64,000 nucleotides of DNA from Desulfobulbaceae bacterium (GCA_031287565.1 JAITSS010000044.1:1-64000), one strand, 5' to 3'; numbered from the stretch's first letter, positions 12,859-24,300 are shown. The notes: generated by a model not told the origin, from the sequence alone. Made by a program: numbers and translations.

Positions 12859-13863
12859 TCAGAGATAATCAAGAATGCTGATCTCGGAAACCCTGGCCGT
12901 GATGTTCAACGCGGCTTGCAAAGCGCTTTCCTGTTGGACAATGGCGTTAAAATTCTCAATGGCGTCGGTATCCTGATAGCGCGACAGCAGTTGCTTCAAA
13001 TCGTTTTTAACATCTTCTTGGTGCTCCATCGACGATTCGACCCGCGCCGCCCGCACGCCCATCTGGCTACGCAAACGCCGCTCCTGGTTGGCGGCGACTT
13101 CCAGATTGGCGGTTTGCTTCTGCACGCCGCCGCCAGGCCCGGTCTCATCGGTGAAATTGCCAGCGCGAACCGCCTCTTCCAGCCGCGTCATCACCGAGAA
13201 AATATCGACATGGTTTGCTTCCGGCTGACCGCTGGCCGCCGTCGCGCCATCGACCCAGTTGGCGTTGGAAATACCCATGAACAATTCGTTGCCGGTCAGG
13301 GTCGTGTCGATATACTCGCCGGGGCTGATTTCCAGCTTCGCCGGGTTGGCGTCGCCATTATAGGTATAAGGCCAAGTCGTCGAATCCGTTTCATCGTAGG
13401 TCGCCGGGTCGTAATTGGGGTTGGCGGAGAAGGGTTTGGTGTTTTCCTGATAGCCGGAAAACACGTATTTGCCGTCGATGGTGGCGTTGGCCGAATCCAG
13501 CAGTTCGGAGCGCATCTCGGCGATTTCATCGGCGATCGAATTGAGGTCGTCGCTGGAAAGGCCGCTGTTGATCGCCTTCAAGCCGAGTTCCTTGGCCCGT
13601 TGCAGCACGTTTTCCACACTGTTCAGATGGCCGTCGGTCGATTCCATTTTGTCTGCGGTCACGCCCATGGTTTCCAGATAGCGGTCGGTGTGGCGCAACT
13701 GGGTGCGGGTGGTCAGCACCGGGCGAATCGCTGTCGGGTCATCGGACGCGACGTTGAACTTTGAGCCGCTCGCGCCTTGGTTGTACAGCGTATTCAGTCT
13801 TTTGTTAATCCGTTGCAGATTGGTTTGCAGCAAACGATAGCTGCTGTTTTCCGTAACTCTCAT
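12859..13863 (-). CDS. flgL: Flagellar hook-associated protein 3
   Basis: MRVTENSSYRLLQTNLQRINKRLNTLYNQGASGSKFNVASDDPTAIRPVL; next to flgK. Confidence 0.92.
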   Translation of the reverse strand: MRVTENSSYRLLQTNLQRINKRLNTLYNQGASGSKFNVASDDPTAIRPVLTTRTQLRHTDRYLETMGVTADKMESTDGHLNSVENVLQRAKELGLKAINSGLSSDDLNSIADEIAEMRSELLDSANATIDGKYVFSGYQENTKPFSANPNYDPATYDETDSTTWPYTYNGDANPAKLEISPGEYIDTTLTGNELFMGISNANWVDGATAASGQPEANHVDIFSVMTRLEEAVRAGNFTDETGPGGGVQKQTANLEVAANQERRLRSQMGVRAARVESSMEHQEDVKNDLKQLLSRYQDTDAIENFNAIVQQESALQAALNITARVSEISILDYL

Positions 13864-13886
13864 GGCGCTGCCTCCTTGTACCGCCC

Positions 13887-15311
13887 TTATTGTTTGATCG
13901 ACAGAAGAGATTCCATCAGCTCGTCAATGGTCGATAGGAATTTCGCCGATGACTGATAGCTGCGCTGGTAGACGATCAGGTCGATCATTTCCTCGTCCAG
14001 CGACACGCCGGACAGGCCATCGCGCAGGTTTTCCAACTGCGTCACCGCGTCTTCCGCCCCTTGCAACGACAACTGGTTCTGATTGGTTTCCAAACCGATG
14101 CGTGAAGTCATCTTGCCATAGAACGAGTTGAAGTTGTCGATGCCGTCGATCAGATAATTTTCGCCGATATTCGACATGATAAGCGCGTTGCGGTTGTCGC
14201 CGGGCGCGATCGAAGCCCCACTGGCCGGCGCTTCAGCCGCCGCGATCTGCGCGGCGTCGGTTATCGAGACGGCCATGGCGCGGGCCGCGCCATCCCAGGG
14301 ATTGGCCGGTGGCGCGGCGTTGGCGTTCGGCGGGACGCTGAAAAAATCCCGCCCGGAAACCGAATCAAGACCGGCGCCCGCCGCATGTTGGGCGTTGACC
14401 TGGGTGGAAATTTCATAGGACATGCGGTCAAGATCGCTCATCAAATCGGGGATGAAGCTGTCGCGGATGTACGACAGGCCCTTGAATTCGCCGCCCATAT
14501 TTTTTTGCCCCAGCGCCCGCTCAACGCCACCGGCGTGCAGGGTAATATTGAGGTCGCCGCCGTTGGTTTTCGCTTCCAAGCGCATGGCGTCGGTGCCCTG
14601 CACTAGCGGCAAGCCACCGGGCAACTGCACCGCCATCATCCCTTTGCTGTCTTCATACGACTGGGCGCCGACCACCTCGGCCAACTGTTTGGCTAATTCG
14701 TCGCGGCGGTCGCGGGCGGTGTTGGCGGTCTGGCCGTGCACCTCAATGGTGAAGATGCGGTCGTTCAATTCGGCGATTTCATTGACCATCGAATTAACGC
14801 CGTCCACTTTGGCGATCAGCGTATCGTTGATGTTGCTCTGAATCGCTTTCAGGCTGTTGGCGGTGTTGTTGAAATCGGTGGCCAACTGTTGCCCTCGCTG
14901 AATCAGCGCGTCGCGCAGGACCAAATCGCTGGGGTAAGCGGAAAGCTCCTGCCAGGCGTCGAAGTATTTATCGACGTCGGTGGCGATATTTTCGTCACCG
15001 ACGGCAAACAGACGCTCAAGCTCGGACAACGGCTGCGCCTGGCCGCTCTGATAGCCATAGTCGGCGGATTTGCCGATCAACTGGTTGGTGACGAAGACAT
15101 CGTGGTCGCGCTTGACATCGGTCACACGCACACCCTGACCGATAAAGAAATCGCCGAAATTCATCGACGGATAGGGCGTAAGCTGGGCGCTCTGCCGTGA
15201 ATAGCCTTGGGTATTGACGTTGGCGATATTGTTGCCGACGATTTCTATCTGCTTCTGGCTGACTTCCAGAGATGTGCGGGCGGAGTTCAGCGATGTGACG
15301 AGACCAGCCAT
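13887..15311 (-). CDS. flgK: Flagellar hook-associated protein 1
   Basis: LNSARTSLEVSQKQIEIVGNNIANVNTQGYSRQS; C-term YQRSYQSSAKFLSTIDELMESLL. Confidence 0.95.
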   Translation of the reverse strand: MAGLVTSLNSARTSLEVSQKQIEIVGNNIANVNTQGYSRQSAQLTPYPSMNFGDFFIGQGVRVTDVKRDHDVFVTNQLIGKSADYGYQSGQAQPLSELERLFAVGDENIATDVDKYFDAWQELSAYPSDLVLRDALIQRGQQLATDFNNTANSLKAIQSNINDTLIAKVDGVNSMVNEIAELNDRIFTIEVHGQTANTARDRRDELAKQLAEVVGAQSYEDSKGMMAVQLPGGLPLVQGTDAMRLEAKTNGGDLNITLHAGGVERALGQKNMGGEFKGLSYIRDSFIPDLMSDLDRMSYEISTQVNAQHAAGAGLDSVSGRDFFSVPPNANAAPPANPWDGAARAMAVSITDAAQIAAAEAPASGASIAPGDNRNALIMSNIGENYLIDGIDNFNSFYGKMTSRIGLETNQNQLSLQGAEDAVTQLENLRDGLSGVSLDEEMIDLIVYQRSYQSSAKFLSTIDELMESLLSIKQ

Positions 15312-15313
15312 TG

Positions 15314-15664
15314 TTATATCCTCCCAGAAAGCAGACGCCCATGCACCTCGGAAGCGACGGTTTTGCCGCGCTCGGAATAGGTGGAGTTGACGATGCGTGT
15401 GCCGAAAAATTCCAACGTGTCGTGAATCCAGCCCAAGGCGGACCGGAACAGATAGGCGTTGCGGCGGTTCTCGTGACGAATCCGCGCCGCCAAAGGTTTG
15501 TCCGCCTCATCGAGGCGACGCACGTGACTGAGCATCTCTAAAAGATGCTCTTTCTCGCGCATCGCCTCTTCCATCCCAGCGGTATCCATATTTTTGGCGC
15601 ATTGCCGCTCGGCGAGAATCACCGCCAGGAGTCGTTCCAGATGTTCGCGTGTGCTTTCAGCCAT
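15314..15664 (-). CDS. FlgN-like flagellar chaperone
   Basis: Short helical protein immediately upstream of flgK and downstream of flgM-like ORF; call rests mainly on synteny. Confidence 0.6.
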   Translation of the reverse strand: MAESTREHLERLLAVILAERQCAKNMDTAGMEEAMREKEHLLEMLSHVRRLDEADKPLAARIRHENRRNAYLFRSALGWIHDTLEFFGTRIVNSTYSERGKTVASEVHGRLLSGRI

Positions 15665-15667
15665 GGC

Positions 15668-15952
15668 TTACCGTCCTTCGAGAAAACGCACCAGGGAAAC
15701 CGCGACCTGCTTCAGGTCGGGCTGATAGGAGCCGTCGGCCACCTGCGCCTTCAGCGCCGCCACCTTCTCGGCGCGACCGCTTTCAGCGACGGCCTGGCCC
15801 TCCTGGGCGCGGTTCACTTCCTGGAGAATATCGGAAAACACCACCTTGTCGCCCATGGCGTGTTCTCCCGCCTTTTTTTCCGACGCTCTTCCGGATGGGA
15901 TGAGACCGCCAATCGCCCCTGTTCCGCCGATTCCCTTAAATTCGATAGCCAT
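15668..15952 (-). CDS. flgM: Anti-sigma-28 factor FlgM-like
   Basis: AALKAQVADGSYQPDLKQVAVSLVRFLEGR C-terminus; flagellar cluster. Confidence 0.7.
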   Translation of the reverse strand: MAIEFKGIGGTGAIGGLIPSGRASEKKAGEHAMGDKVVFSDILQEVNRAQEGQAVAESGRAEKVAALKAQVADGSYQPDLKQVAVSLVRFLEGR

Positions 15953-15970
15953 GACCGCACCCTATGCTCG

Positions 15971-16624
15971 TTAAACCGTCCGCTCCGCCGCCGCCGGTGT
16001 TTGTTGACCAGCCGCCCACTCGTCGAGCTTTTTCACAGCCGCGTCGTAGGTGGCGTAAGAAATATCGGGCAGCCAATCGCCAAAGGCTTTTTTGGCCGCC
16101 GCGAACCCCTGCTCCAATCCTTTTTTCATCGCCTCAAGCTTGGTTACATCACCGCCAGCCGCGCCGATGGCGATATCAACCAAACGCTGCGAGGTCTTTT
16201 CAACCCCGAAAAAACCGTCTTTGTCAACCAGCTTCGACGCTTCCTCCGGCGTGATTTGTAAAAGGTTGATTTCCTGCTCACCGGCCTTGATCTTCAGATC
16301 CATGCCCTGCTCGGTGAAGACTTTGCCGATATGCTGGCGTAACTGATCAATGTCGCTGGCGTTAATGCCCAAAAGCTGCAACATGCCGGTTTGCCGCGCC
16401 GTTTCCGCTTCGCGCATCGCCTGTTTCGAGATGCTGACGGTATCGGGCGTCGCAATGCTTTTTTCCGCCACGGTGCTCTGACTTTGTTCAGTCGTTTTAT
16501 CGTTTTTCGCCACGGCGACGCCAGCCTGCGCGGCGTTCGCGCCGCTGGTCGCGGCATTGCCATTCCCTATTGCGCCGATACTCGCGCCGATACTCGCGCT
16601 CATCCCAACCTCCTTGTCTGTCAT
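15971..16624 (-). CDS. Hypothetical protein in flagellar cluster
   Basis: Open frame contiguous with flgM; SVSISKQA-type motif, no clear family. Confidence 0.5.
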   Translation of the reverse strand: MTDKEVGMSASIGASIGAIGNGNAATSGANAAQAGVAVAKNDKTTEQSQSTVAEKSIATPDTVSISKQAMREAETARQTGMLQLLGINASDIDQLRQHIGKVFTEQGMDLKIKAGEQEINLLQITPEEASKLVDKDGFFGVEKTSQRLVDIAIGAAGGDVTKLEAMKKGLEQGFAAAKKAFGDWLPDISYATYDAAVKKLDEWAAGQQTPAAAERTV

Positions 16625-16733
16625 TTCTGATGTTCCGCGATCCGTCGCGGGGATTGCCGTTGTCTTGCTTGCTCTTGCCGTTCTTATCGGCGACGGCCTG
16701 GTAAGTCTTTAGAAAAAATTCGTGGGAAAAACC

Positions 16734-18398
16734 TCAGCCCTGTTCTCCCATGGCCTGTTGCACCGCCGCCACCAGCCGCCGCGCCTCGACGGGTTTGGTC
16801 AGCACTGTTTGTACCGGCGCGTTTTCGGCCTGGCGCCGGTCGTTTTCGTCGCCGCTGCCGATGAGCAAAATGATGGCCGCCTGCGGGTTAATGGCCAGGA
16901 TTTCCCGTGCCAACTGGAGGCCGGTCAGACCAGGCATGAAACAATCGCTGACCACCACGTCAAAACGTTTCGGCTCTTGCCGATACTGTTCCAGCGCATC
17001 ACGTCCGCAGGCGCAGAGGGTCACGGTGTAGCCGTATAGCTCCAGATGACGCCGCGCCGTGAACAGAATCGCCGGTTCGTCGTCCACCAACAGGACATGG
17101 CCGCCCGACGCGGTTGGCAGCAGGGCGGATGGTGGTTCGGCCATGGTCGTCACAGCGGGCTTTTCAGCTTCCAGCTGGGCCAGCGGCAGATAAATATCCA
17201 CCTGGCGCGAGCCGTCGAAGCGTTCCGACAGCAGAATGCGTCCCCGGTGCCGCTCAACGATGCCGGAGACAATAGCCAGATTCAGGCCGCCGCCATCGTC
17301 GATGGGCAGATCGTCGCGTGATTTTGCCTCGGATTGGTCATCGCCCGTGCGGGTGATGACCCGCAGATGGGCGCTGGCCGCTCTCGTCAGCGCCGAATGT
17401 TCCTGACGCAGGTTGACGGAAAAAATCCAGGCGGGCCGCCCGAAGCACTGGTATTGGGCCGACGCCCAGAGATTAACCAGCATTTGATGGATGCCGGTGG
17501 CGTCGGCTGCGACCGGCGGGCAATCGGCGTCGATGTCGCTTTCAATGGTCACTTCCGGCGGCAGCGTCTCGCGCAGATGTTTCAGGCTCTCTTTGACCAC
17601 CAATTGCATCCGTAACGGGCGTAATTCCGTCGCGCCGTGACGGCTGTACGACTGAAGCTGCCGCACCAGCTCCGAGGCGCGCCGTCCAGCCGCCACGATC
17701 CGCCGCAGTTCTTCTTTGGCCGGATGATCGTCGGGCAAAAGTCTCTCCGCCAACTGGCCGCCGCCCAGGATAACCATCAGGATATTGTTGAAATCGTGGG
17801 CGATTCCTCCGGCGAGTATGCCAACCGCTTCCATCTTCGCCGCCTCGCGCAGACGTTTTTGCAGTGACCGTTCATGGCCGGTATGACGCCCGACCGCCAC
17901 GAAATTGCTGATGCGCCCGGCGGCGTCACGCACCGGCGTAATACTCATATATTCATGCAGGACGCCGCCACCTTTTTTGCCGCTCGTCGTGTCGCCGCGC
18001 CAGCTCTGGCCGCCATCCAACCGCCGCCAGATTTCCCGATACAAGGCCACGTCGGTCTGTTCGGTTTTCAAAATACTCGGTTTCAAGCCGACAATTTCAT
18101 CGGCCTGATAACCGGTGCTTTCGCAAAAGGCCGGATTCACATATTGAATGACGCCGCCCCGGTCGGTGATCATTATGGTTTCCATAACCTGATCGAGCGC
18201 CGCCGACAGCAAACGCAGCCGCGCCTCATCGCCCAGCCAACGCCTTTCGCGTTCAAGCTGACGCCGCAAACGCCGTCGCAAGGCGAAAATCATCGACAAA
18301 AGAAACGAAATAAACGCCCAACACACGATGAGCGTCCATAGAACGACAGCCTGGTTGGGGGAGAAAAATCCCTGGACATTGTTGACAATACTGGTCAC
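16734..18398 (-). CDS. PAS-domain hybrid histidine kinase with receiver domain
   Basis: N-terminal TM, PAS (GVIQYVNPAFCESTGYQADEIVG), HisKA (AGGIAHDFNNILMVILGG), C-terminal receiver (VLLVDDEPAILFTARRHLELYGY...DVVVSDCFMPGLTGLQLA). Confidence 0.9.
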   Translation of the reverse strand: MTSIVNNVQGFFSPNQAVVLWTLIVCWAFISFLLSMIFALRRRLRRQLERERRWLGDEARLRLLSAALDQVMETIMITDRGGVIQYVNPAFCESTGYQADEIVGLKPSILKTEQTDVALYREIWRRLDGGQSWRGDTTSGKKGGGVLHEYMSITPVRDAAGRISNFVAVGRHTGHERSLQKRLREAAKMEAVGILAGGIAHDFNNILMVILGGGQLAERLLPDDHPAKEELRRIVAAGRRASELVRQLQSYSRHGATELRPLRMQLVVKESLKHLRETLPPEVTIESDIDADCPPVAADATGIHQMLVNLWASAQYQCFGRPAWIFSVNLRQEHSALTRAASAHLRVITRTGDDQSEAKSRDDLPIDDGGGLNLAIVSGIVERHRGRILLSERFDGSRQVDIYLPLAQLEAEKPAVTTMAEPPSALLPTASGGHVLLVDDEPAILFTARRHLELYGYTVTLCACGRDALEQYRQEPKRFDVVVSDCFMPGLTGLQLAREILAINPQAAIILLIGSGDENDRRQAENAPVQTVLTKPVEARRLVAAVQQAMGEQG

Positions 18399-18484
18399 AG
18401 TGACACCCTTTGTATGTGAGCATCCGCCGCCTGCCTGTCGCAGGCAGGGGCGTTGTTTTTTTGTCGAAGTATAGAGGAGAACCT

Positions 18485-19468
18485 ATGGAAAGGCCAGAAA
18501 CACCCCAGGAAATCGTCGCTCTGATCGACCGCGACAACCATATCATCGGCGCGAGCGGCCGCGCCCGGATGCGGGCCGAATGCCTGGGCCATCGGGCGGC
18601 GGCGATTTTCGTCCGCAACGGCGAAGGCGGGTATTTTGTGCAGCGACGGGCCGCGACCAAAGATATTTACCCCGGCTGTCTCGATGTGGCGGCGGGCGGC
18701 GTAGTGCTGGCCGGTGAACGCTATGATCAGGCGGCGGCGCGGGAATTGGCCGAGGAATTAGGCATCAGCGGCCAACCGCTGGCCGCCCTTTTCGACCACT
18801 ATTATGAAGCGGCGGATAACCGGGTCTGGAGCCGGGTTTACCTGTGCCAACATGATGGGCCGTTTGTCTTGCAGGCGTCGGAGGTGGCGGGCGGAAGTTT
18901 CATGAGCGCCCGGCAAATCGCCGCATCGACCGACACCTTCACCCCGGACAGCCTGACCATGCTGAGCCGTGTCGAACAACTGGCTCGCCGCCACCGGGCG
19001 TCAACCATTTTCCTGCACGGCCTTGATTCGTCGGGCCTTGGAGCGAAAGGCGAATATTTCCAGCGACATTTTGACCATGTTTTTTGCCCGGATTTCAGCG
19101 GCGACCTGGCCAATCGCCTGCAACTGTTGCGGGAAATCGTCGGCCAGCGTGAGGGACTCACCCTGGTCGGCTCAAGTTACGGCGGTTTGATGGCCGTCTG
19201 CGCGGCTATGCGGCGGCCACGGCTGGCGCGTCGCCTGATCCTCATGGCCCCGGCCCTGAACATGGGCGGATTTCAGCCGCCGGCGCAAAAGATCACCACG
19301 CCGACGCTTTTGGTCATTGGCCACGGCGACACGGTGACGCCGCCGGAACAGGTGCTGCCGCTGGCCCAGGCGACATTTGCCAATCTGAAGGTCCACCAAG
19401 TGGACGACGACCACCATTTAACGGACGCCTTTCTGGCGATGAATTGGCGGCAACTCCTGGAAGAATGA
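18485..19468 (+). CDS. NUDIX hydrolase fused to alpha/beta hydrolase (YqiA-like)
   Basis: NUDIX box region GGVVLAGERYDQAAARELAEELGI; C-term TIFLHGLDSSGLGAKGEYF..., LVGSSYGGLMAV, GHGDTVTP. Confidence 0.82.
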   Translation: MERPETPQEIVALIDRDNHIIGASGRARMRAECLGHRAAAIFVRNGEGGYFVQRRAATKDIYPGCLDVAAGGVVLAGERYDQAAARELAEELGISGQPLAALFDHYYEAADNRVWSRVYLCQHDGPFVLQASEVAGGSFMSARQIAASTDTFTPDSLTMLSRVEQLARRHRASTIFLHGLDSSGLGAKGEYFQRHFDHVFCPDFSGDLANRLQLLREIVGQREGLTLVGSSYGGLMAVCAAMRRPRLARRLILMAPALNMGGFQPPAQKITTPTLLVIGHGDTVTPPEQVLPLAQATFANLKVHQVDDDHHLTDAFLAMNWRQLLEE

Positions 19469-19554
19469 CGGCGCATCCCGCCCGGTCATGGCGCGACTCG
19501 CTCGCCGTGACTGGGCGGTTCCCGCCGCTCAAAAATACTTGGTTTTTCTTCTTT

Positions 19555-21198
19555 TCAGGCCGCCTGGTCGTAGACGCGGCGCATGGCCCGTTTATTTAAT
19601 TTGCCGACGCTGGTTTTCTTCAATTCCTCAACGAATTCAATGCGCTCGATGATGCCGAAGCGCGAGATTTTTCCTTCCGCCGCCGCGTCTTCGAGAAGGC
19701 GTCGCAGCTCGGTGTCGGTCACTTCGGCGCCCGGTTTTTTCACCACCAGGGCCACCGGCCGCTCGCCCCATTTTTCGTGCTTGACGGCGATCACCGCCAC
19801 TTCGGCCACCGCCGGGTGGGTGGAAAGCAAATTTTCCAGCGTCAGCGACGACAACCATTCGCCGCCGGTTTTAATCACGTCTTTGATGCGGTCGGTGATT
19901 TGCAGCCAGCCGCGTTCGTCGATGTGGCCGATGTCTTGGGTGTGCAGGTAGCCGCCGTCCCATAAGGCTTCCGATTGCTCGGCGTTTTTCAGATAGCTCT
20001 GGGTCAGCCATGGCGACCGCGCCACCACTTCGCCCACCGTCGCGCCGTCATGCGGCTGGTCGGCCATTTCCTCATCGACCACGCGCAGGTCAACCAAAGG
20101 CAGCGGCGCGCCGGTTTTGCAGCGCAGCATCGTATCCCGTGGCCCGCCGATTTCCGTCTCCGGCAACTGCGCCAGGCTTAAGAGCGGGCAGGTTTCCGAC
20201 ATGCCGTATCCCGTGAAGGCGTCAATGCCCCGCGCCTTGGCCGCTTCGGCCAGACCGGGCGACATCGCCGAACCGCCGATGATCATCTTCCAGCCGCGCA
20301 AATCAACGTCGGCGCTTTTGGGATGCGAGAGCAGCATTTGCAAAATGGTCGGCACACAGTGCGAAAAGGTCACGCCTTCGCGCGCTTTTAAGCCCAGAAG
20401 CGTGTCGGGCATATAGCGACCGGGATAAACCTGCTTCACCCCGGCCAAGGTGGCGATATAGGGCAAACCCCAGGCATGGACGTGAAACATCGGCGTAATC
20501 GGCATATACACGTCGTCGCTGTGCAGACTGCCCTGTTTTGGGGCCATGGCCAAAGCCGAAAGCCCGCCCAATGTATGGAGCACCAATTGTCGATGTGAAA
20601 AATGCACGCCCTTGGGCAGGCCGGTGGTGCCGGTGGTGTAAAAGGTGGTGGCGCGGCTGTTTTCGTCCAAATCCGGGAAATCGTAGCGGTCGCCGGACGC
20701 GGCCAAAAGCGCTTCGTATTCACCGACAAAGCCGTCAGGAAGCGCCTCGGCCTCGCCATCTTCCAGCACGACCAAGGTTTTCACCGTCTGCAAGTCTTGA
20801 GCGACGGCCGCGATAATCGGCAGAAAGACCCGATTGACGAACACCACATCGGCTTCGGCGTGGTTCAGAGTGTAGACGATCTGCTCGTGCGACAGGCGAA
20901 CGTTCACTGTTTGCAACACCGCGCCCATCATCGGCACGGCGAAAAACATTTCCAGATAACGATGGCTGTCCCAATCCATCATGGCCACGGTCGCGCCGGG
21001 TCGAAGGCCCAGGTCGCGCAGGAGGTGGGCCAGGCGGTGGAGGCGCGCCAACAAATCGCGGTAGCGATAGCGCATGACATCGGCGTAGACGATTTCCTGT
21101 TCCTGGGCCAAGGCGCGTGGCCGGTGCAGCAGTTGCCCAATCAGGAGCGGGTAGGGGTAGGCGTTGGCAGCGCGTTCAGCGAGCGGCGCGTCGGTCAT
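19555..21198 (-). CDS. Long-chain fatty-acid CoA ligase / AMP-dependent synthetase
   Basis: TTFYTTGTTGLPKGVHFSHRQ, GYGMSETCPLL, DIGHIDERGWLQITDRIKDVIKTGGEWLSS. Confidence 0.92.
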   Translation of the reverse strand: MTDAPLAERAANAYPYPLLIGQLLHRPRALAQEQEIVYADVMRYRYRDLLARLHRLAHLLRDLGLRPGATVAMMDWDSHRYLEMFFAVPMMGAVLQTVNVRLSHEQIVYTLNHAEADVVFVNRVFLPIIAAVAQDLQTVKTLVVLEDGEAEALPDGFVGEYEALLAASGDRYDFPDLDENSRATTFYTTGTTGLPKGVHFSHRQLVLHTLGGLSALAMAPKQGSLHSDDVYMPITPMFHVHAWGLPYIATLAGVKQVYPGRYMPDTLLGLKAREGVTFSHCVPTILQMLLSHPKSADVDLRGWKMIIGGSAMSPGLAEAAKARGIDAFTGYGMSETCPLLSLAQLPETEIGGPRDTMLRCKTGAPLPLVDLRVVDEEMADQPHDGATVGEVVARSPWLTQSYLKNAEQSEALWDGGYLHTQDIGHIDERGWLQITDRIKDVIKTGGEWLSSLTLENLLSTHPAVAEVAVIAVKHEKWGERPVALVVKKPGAEVTDTELRRLLEDAAAEGKISRFGIIERIEFVEELKKTSVGKLNKRAMRRVYDQAA

Positions 21199-21260
21199 GG
21201 TGCTTCTCCTTGATATAATTGAATATTATTCCGAACCCGGCATGTTCCGGGTGGACTTCC

Positions 21261-21293
21261 AAAAAAAAGGCGGGTGAAGTGGATTCACCCGCC
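21261..21293 (-). terminator. Rho-independent terminator of the icmF-like gene
   Basis: GGCGGGTGAA-gtgga-TTCACCCGCC 10-bp stem, followed on the minus strand by a T8 run; just 3' of the 21316-24591 CDS. Confidence 0.85.
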
Positions 21294-21315
21294 CTGCGCC
21301 CAACAACGACACAGC

Positions 21316-24300
21316 TTACATATTTCTTCTGTACTTGCCACCCACTTCATACAAGGCGCCGGTGATCTGCCCCAGGCTGCAATGGCGCACCGTGTCCATC
21401 ATCTCGGCAAAGATATTGCCGCCGGAGAGCGCCACTTCCTTCAGCCGCCGCAGAGCCGCCGGGGCCGCCGCCGCGTGCCTGCCCTGAAAATCGGCCAGGC
21501 GCTCCAGCTGCGAATTCTTCTCCTCGTCGGTGGCGCGGGCCAATTCCAAAGTGGCGGTGGCGGCGTCGCTGTCGTGTTCCGGATTTCTGAAGGTGTTGAC
21601 GCCGATGATCGGGTATTCGCCGGTATGCTTCAGGTGCTCGTAATAGATGGATTCTTCCTGAATCTTGCCGCGCTGAAAACCAGTTTCCATCGCCCCCAGC
21701 ACGCCGCCGCGCTCGGTGATCTGATCAAAGAGCAACAAAACCGCCTCTTCCACCAGGTCGGTTAAATCCTCGACGATGAAACTGCCCTGGTTCATGTTCT
21801 CATTTTTCGCCAGGCCCCATTCACGGTTAATAATCAATTGAATAGCCAGGGCGCGGCGCACCGATTCACTGGATGGCGTGGTGATCGCCTCGTCGAAGGC
21901 GTTGGTGTGCAGCGAGTTGCAGTTGTCGTAGATGGCGCATAATGCCTGCAAGGTGGTGCGGATGTCGTTAAACTGAATCTCCTGGCTGTGCAGTGAGCGG
22001 CCCGAAGTCTGGATGTGATATTTCAGCCGTTGCGATTCCTTGCTGGCCCCGTATTTGTCGCGCATGGCCACCGCCCAGATACGCCGGGCCACGCGACCGA
22101 TGACCGTATATTCCGGGTCCATGCCGTTACTGAAGAAAAACGACAGGTTGGCGGCGATCTGATCGATATTCAGGCCACGGGCCAGATAGTATTCGACATA
22201 GGTGAATCCATTGGAAAGGGTCAGCGCCAATTGCGTGATTGGATTGGCCCCGGCCTCGGCGATGTGGTAGCCGGAAATTGATACCGAATAAAAATTGCGC
22301 ACCTGATTGGCGACGAAAAATTCCTGGATGTCGCCCATCATCTTCAGGGCGAAATCTATCGAAAAGATGCAGGTGTTCTGGCCCTGATCCTCTTTGAGAA
22401 TATCGGCCTGCACGGTGCCGCGGACGTTTTTCAGCACGTCGGCGCGGATTTTCGCCTTTTCTTCCGGCCCGGCTTCGCGGCCATTGGCCTCGCGAAATTT
22501 TTCCAGTTGCTGGTCAATGGCCGTGTTCATGAACATGGCCAGGATAATCGGGGCTGGGCCGTTGATGGTCATGGAAACCGAGGTGGTCGGCTGGCAGAGA
22601 TCAAAGCCGCCGTACAAGACCTTGACGTCATCCAAGGTGCAGATGCTGACGCCGGAGGTGCCGATTTTGCCGTAAATATCCGGGCGAATATCCGGATCCC
22701 AACCGTATAAAGTCGCCGAATCGAAGGCGGTGGACAGGCGCTTGGCCGCGTAATTGGCCGAAACCAGTTTGAAGCGGCGGTTGGTTTGCGCCGGGCCGCC
22801 TTCACCCGCGAACATGCGGGTTGGGTCTTCGCCGGTGCGTTTTAAGGGGAACACGCCGCCGGTGTAGGGAAAAAATCCCGGCAGATGCTCGCGGCGCAGC
22901 CAACTGTAGATGTCGCCGACATCGTGGAAACGCGGCAGGGAAATCTTCGGGATTTTGCTGTGCGCCAACGATTCATGATAGAGCGGCACCCGGATTTCTT
23001 TGCCGCGCACGGTATAGACATACTCGTCGCCGGAATACTGTTTTTTCACTTCCGACCAGGAATCGATCAGTTTTTCCGTCTCCGGATTAACCGATGGATT
23101 CAGCGAATCGGCCAGGTTCAACAGCGTGGCCATCGCCTCCTCGTTACCGTCCGGGCAGGCGGCGCGAATGATTTCCACCGAGTTGATCAGATGTTTTTTG
23201 CGGCGCGCCGCCTCGGCCTGAATGGCGGTCGTTTTGTGGTAGGCGCGCACGGTGTCCGCAATTTCCGACAGATAGCGTACCCGCTCGCCGGGGATGACGA
23301 TGGTCTTCGACGACGAAGTCTTCCGCGCCGGTCGTGGCAGATTTGAGGTGAGTTTCAGTTTGGTTTTTTGCGCCAGCATGTCGATGATGCCGTGGTACAG
23401 CGCGGTGACGCCGTCGTCGTTGAATTTTGAAGCGATGGTGCCATAGACTGGCAGGTCTTCATCTTTGATGTCGAAGGCTTTTCGGTTGCGCTTCACCTGT
23501 TTGCGAATATCGCGCAGGGCGTCATCGCTGCCGCGCTTTTCAAATTTATTGACGACGATGATGTCGGCGTAGTCGAGCATATCAATCTTTTCGAGCTGCG
23601 AGGCGGCGCCGAATTCGCTGGTCATGACGTACATGGAAATGTCGGCGATCTCGGTGATGCGCGAATCGCCCTGGCCGATACCGGCGGTTTCCGCGAAAAT
23701 CAGATCAAAGCCGGCGGCCTTGGCCACGGCCACTGCCTCCGGCAGGGCCTCGGAAACCTCGGTGGCGGAATCGCGGGTGGCCAGGCTGCGCATGTAAATG
23801 CGTTTGGACGCGCCAATCGCGTTCATGCGGATGCGGTCGCCCAACAAGGCGCCGCCGCTTTTGCGCCGCGACGGGTCGCAGCAGATGACGGCGATGCGGA
23901 TGTCGCCCAGGTCGTGCAGAAAACGCAGCAGAATTTCATCGGTCAAAGACGATTTGCCCGCGCCGCCGGTGCCGGTGAAGCCAATAACCGGCGGATTGCG
24001 CTTGTCAATCAAGGGCTTCAGCTTGGCCATGATGGCCGCCAAGTCTCCTTCTCCGGCCTTGGCCTGCTGCACGGCGGTGATAAATCCGGAAACCTCGCTG
24101 AAATTATCGGCGCTGAGTTTATCGGCGTTTAAGGCATGGAACGGCAGCGTCGAAAAATCAATTTTACTGACCAGATGATTGATCATCCCCTGCAAACCGA
24201 GCATCGCGCCGTCTTCTGGTGAATAAATCTTGCAGACGCCGTAGGCTTCAAGCTCTTTTATTTCGTCGGGCACGATGACGCCGCCGCCGCCGCCAAATAC

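Noticed and set aside
12784-13764. 326-aa plus-strand ORF antisense to flgL
   Set aside because: Opposite frame of a well-supported FlgL; composition typical of GC shadow ORFs.
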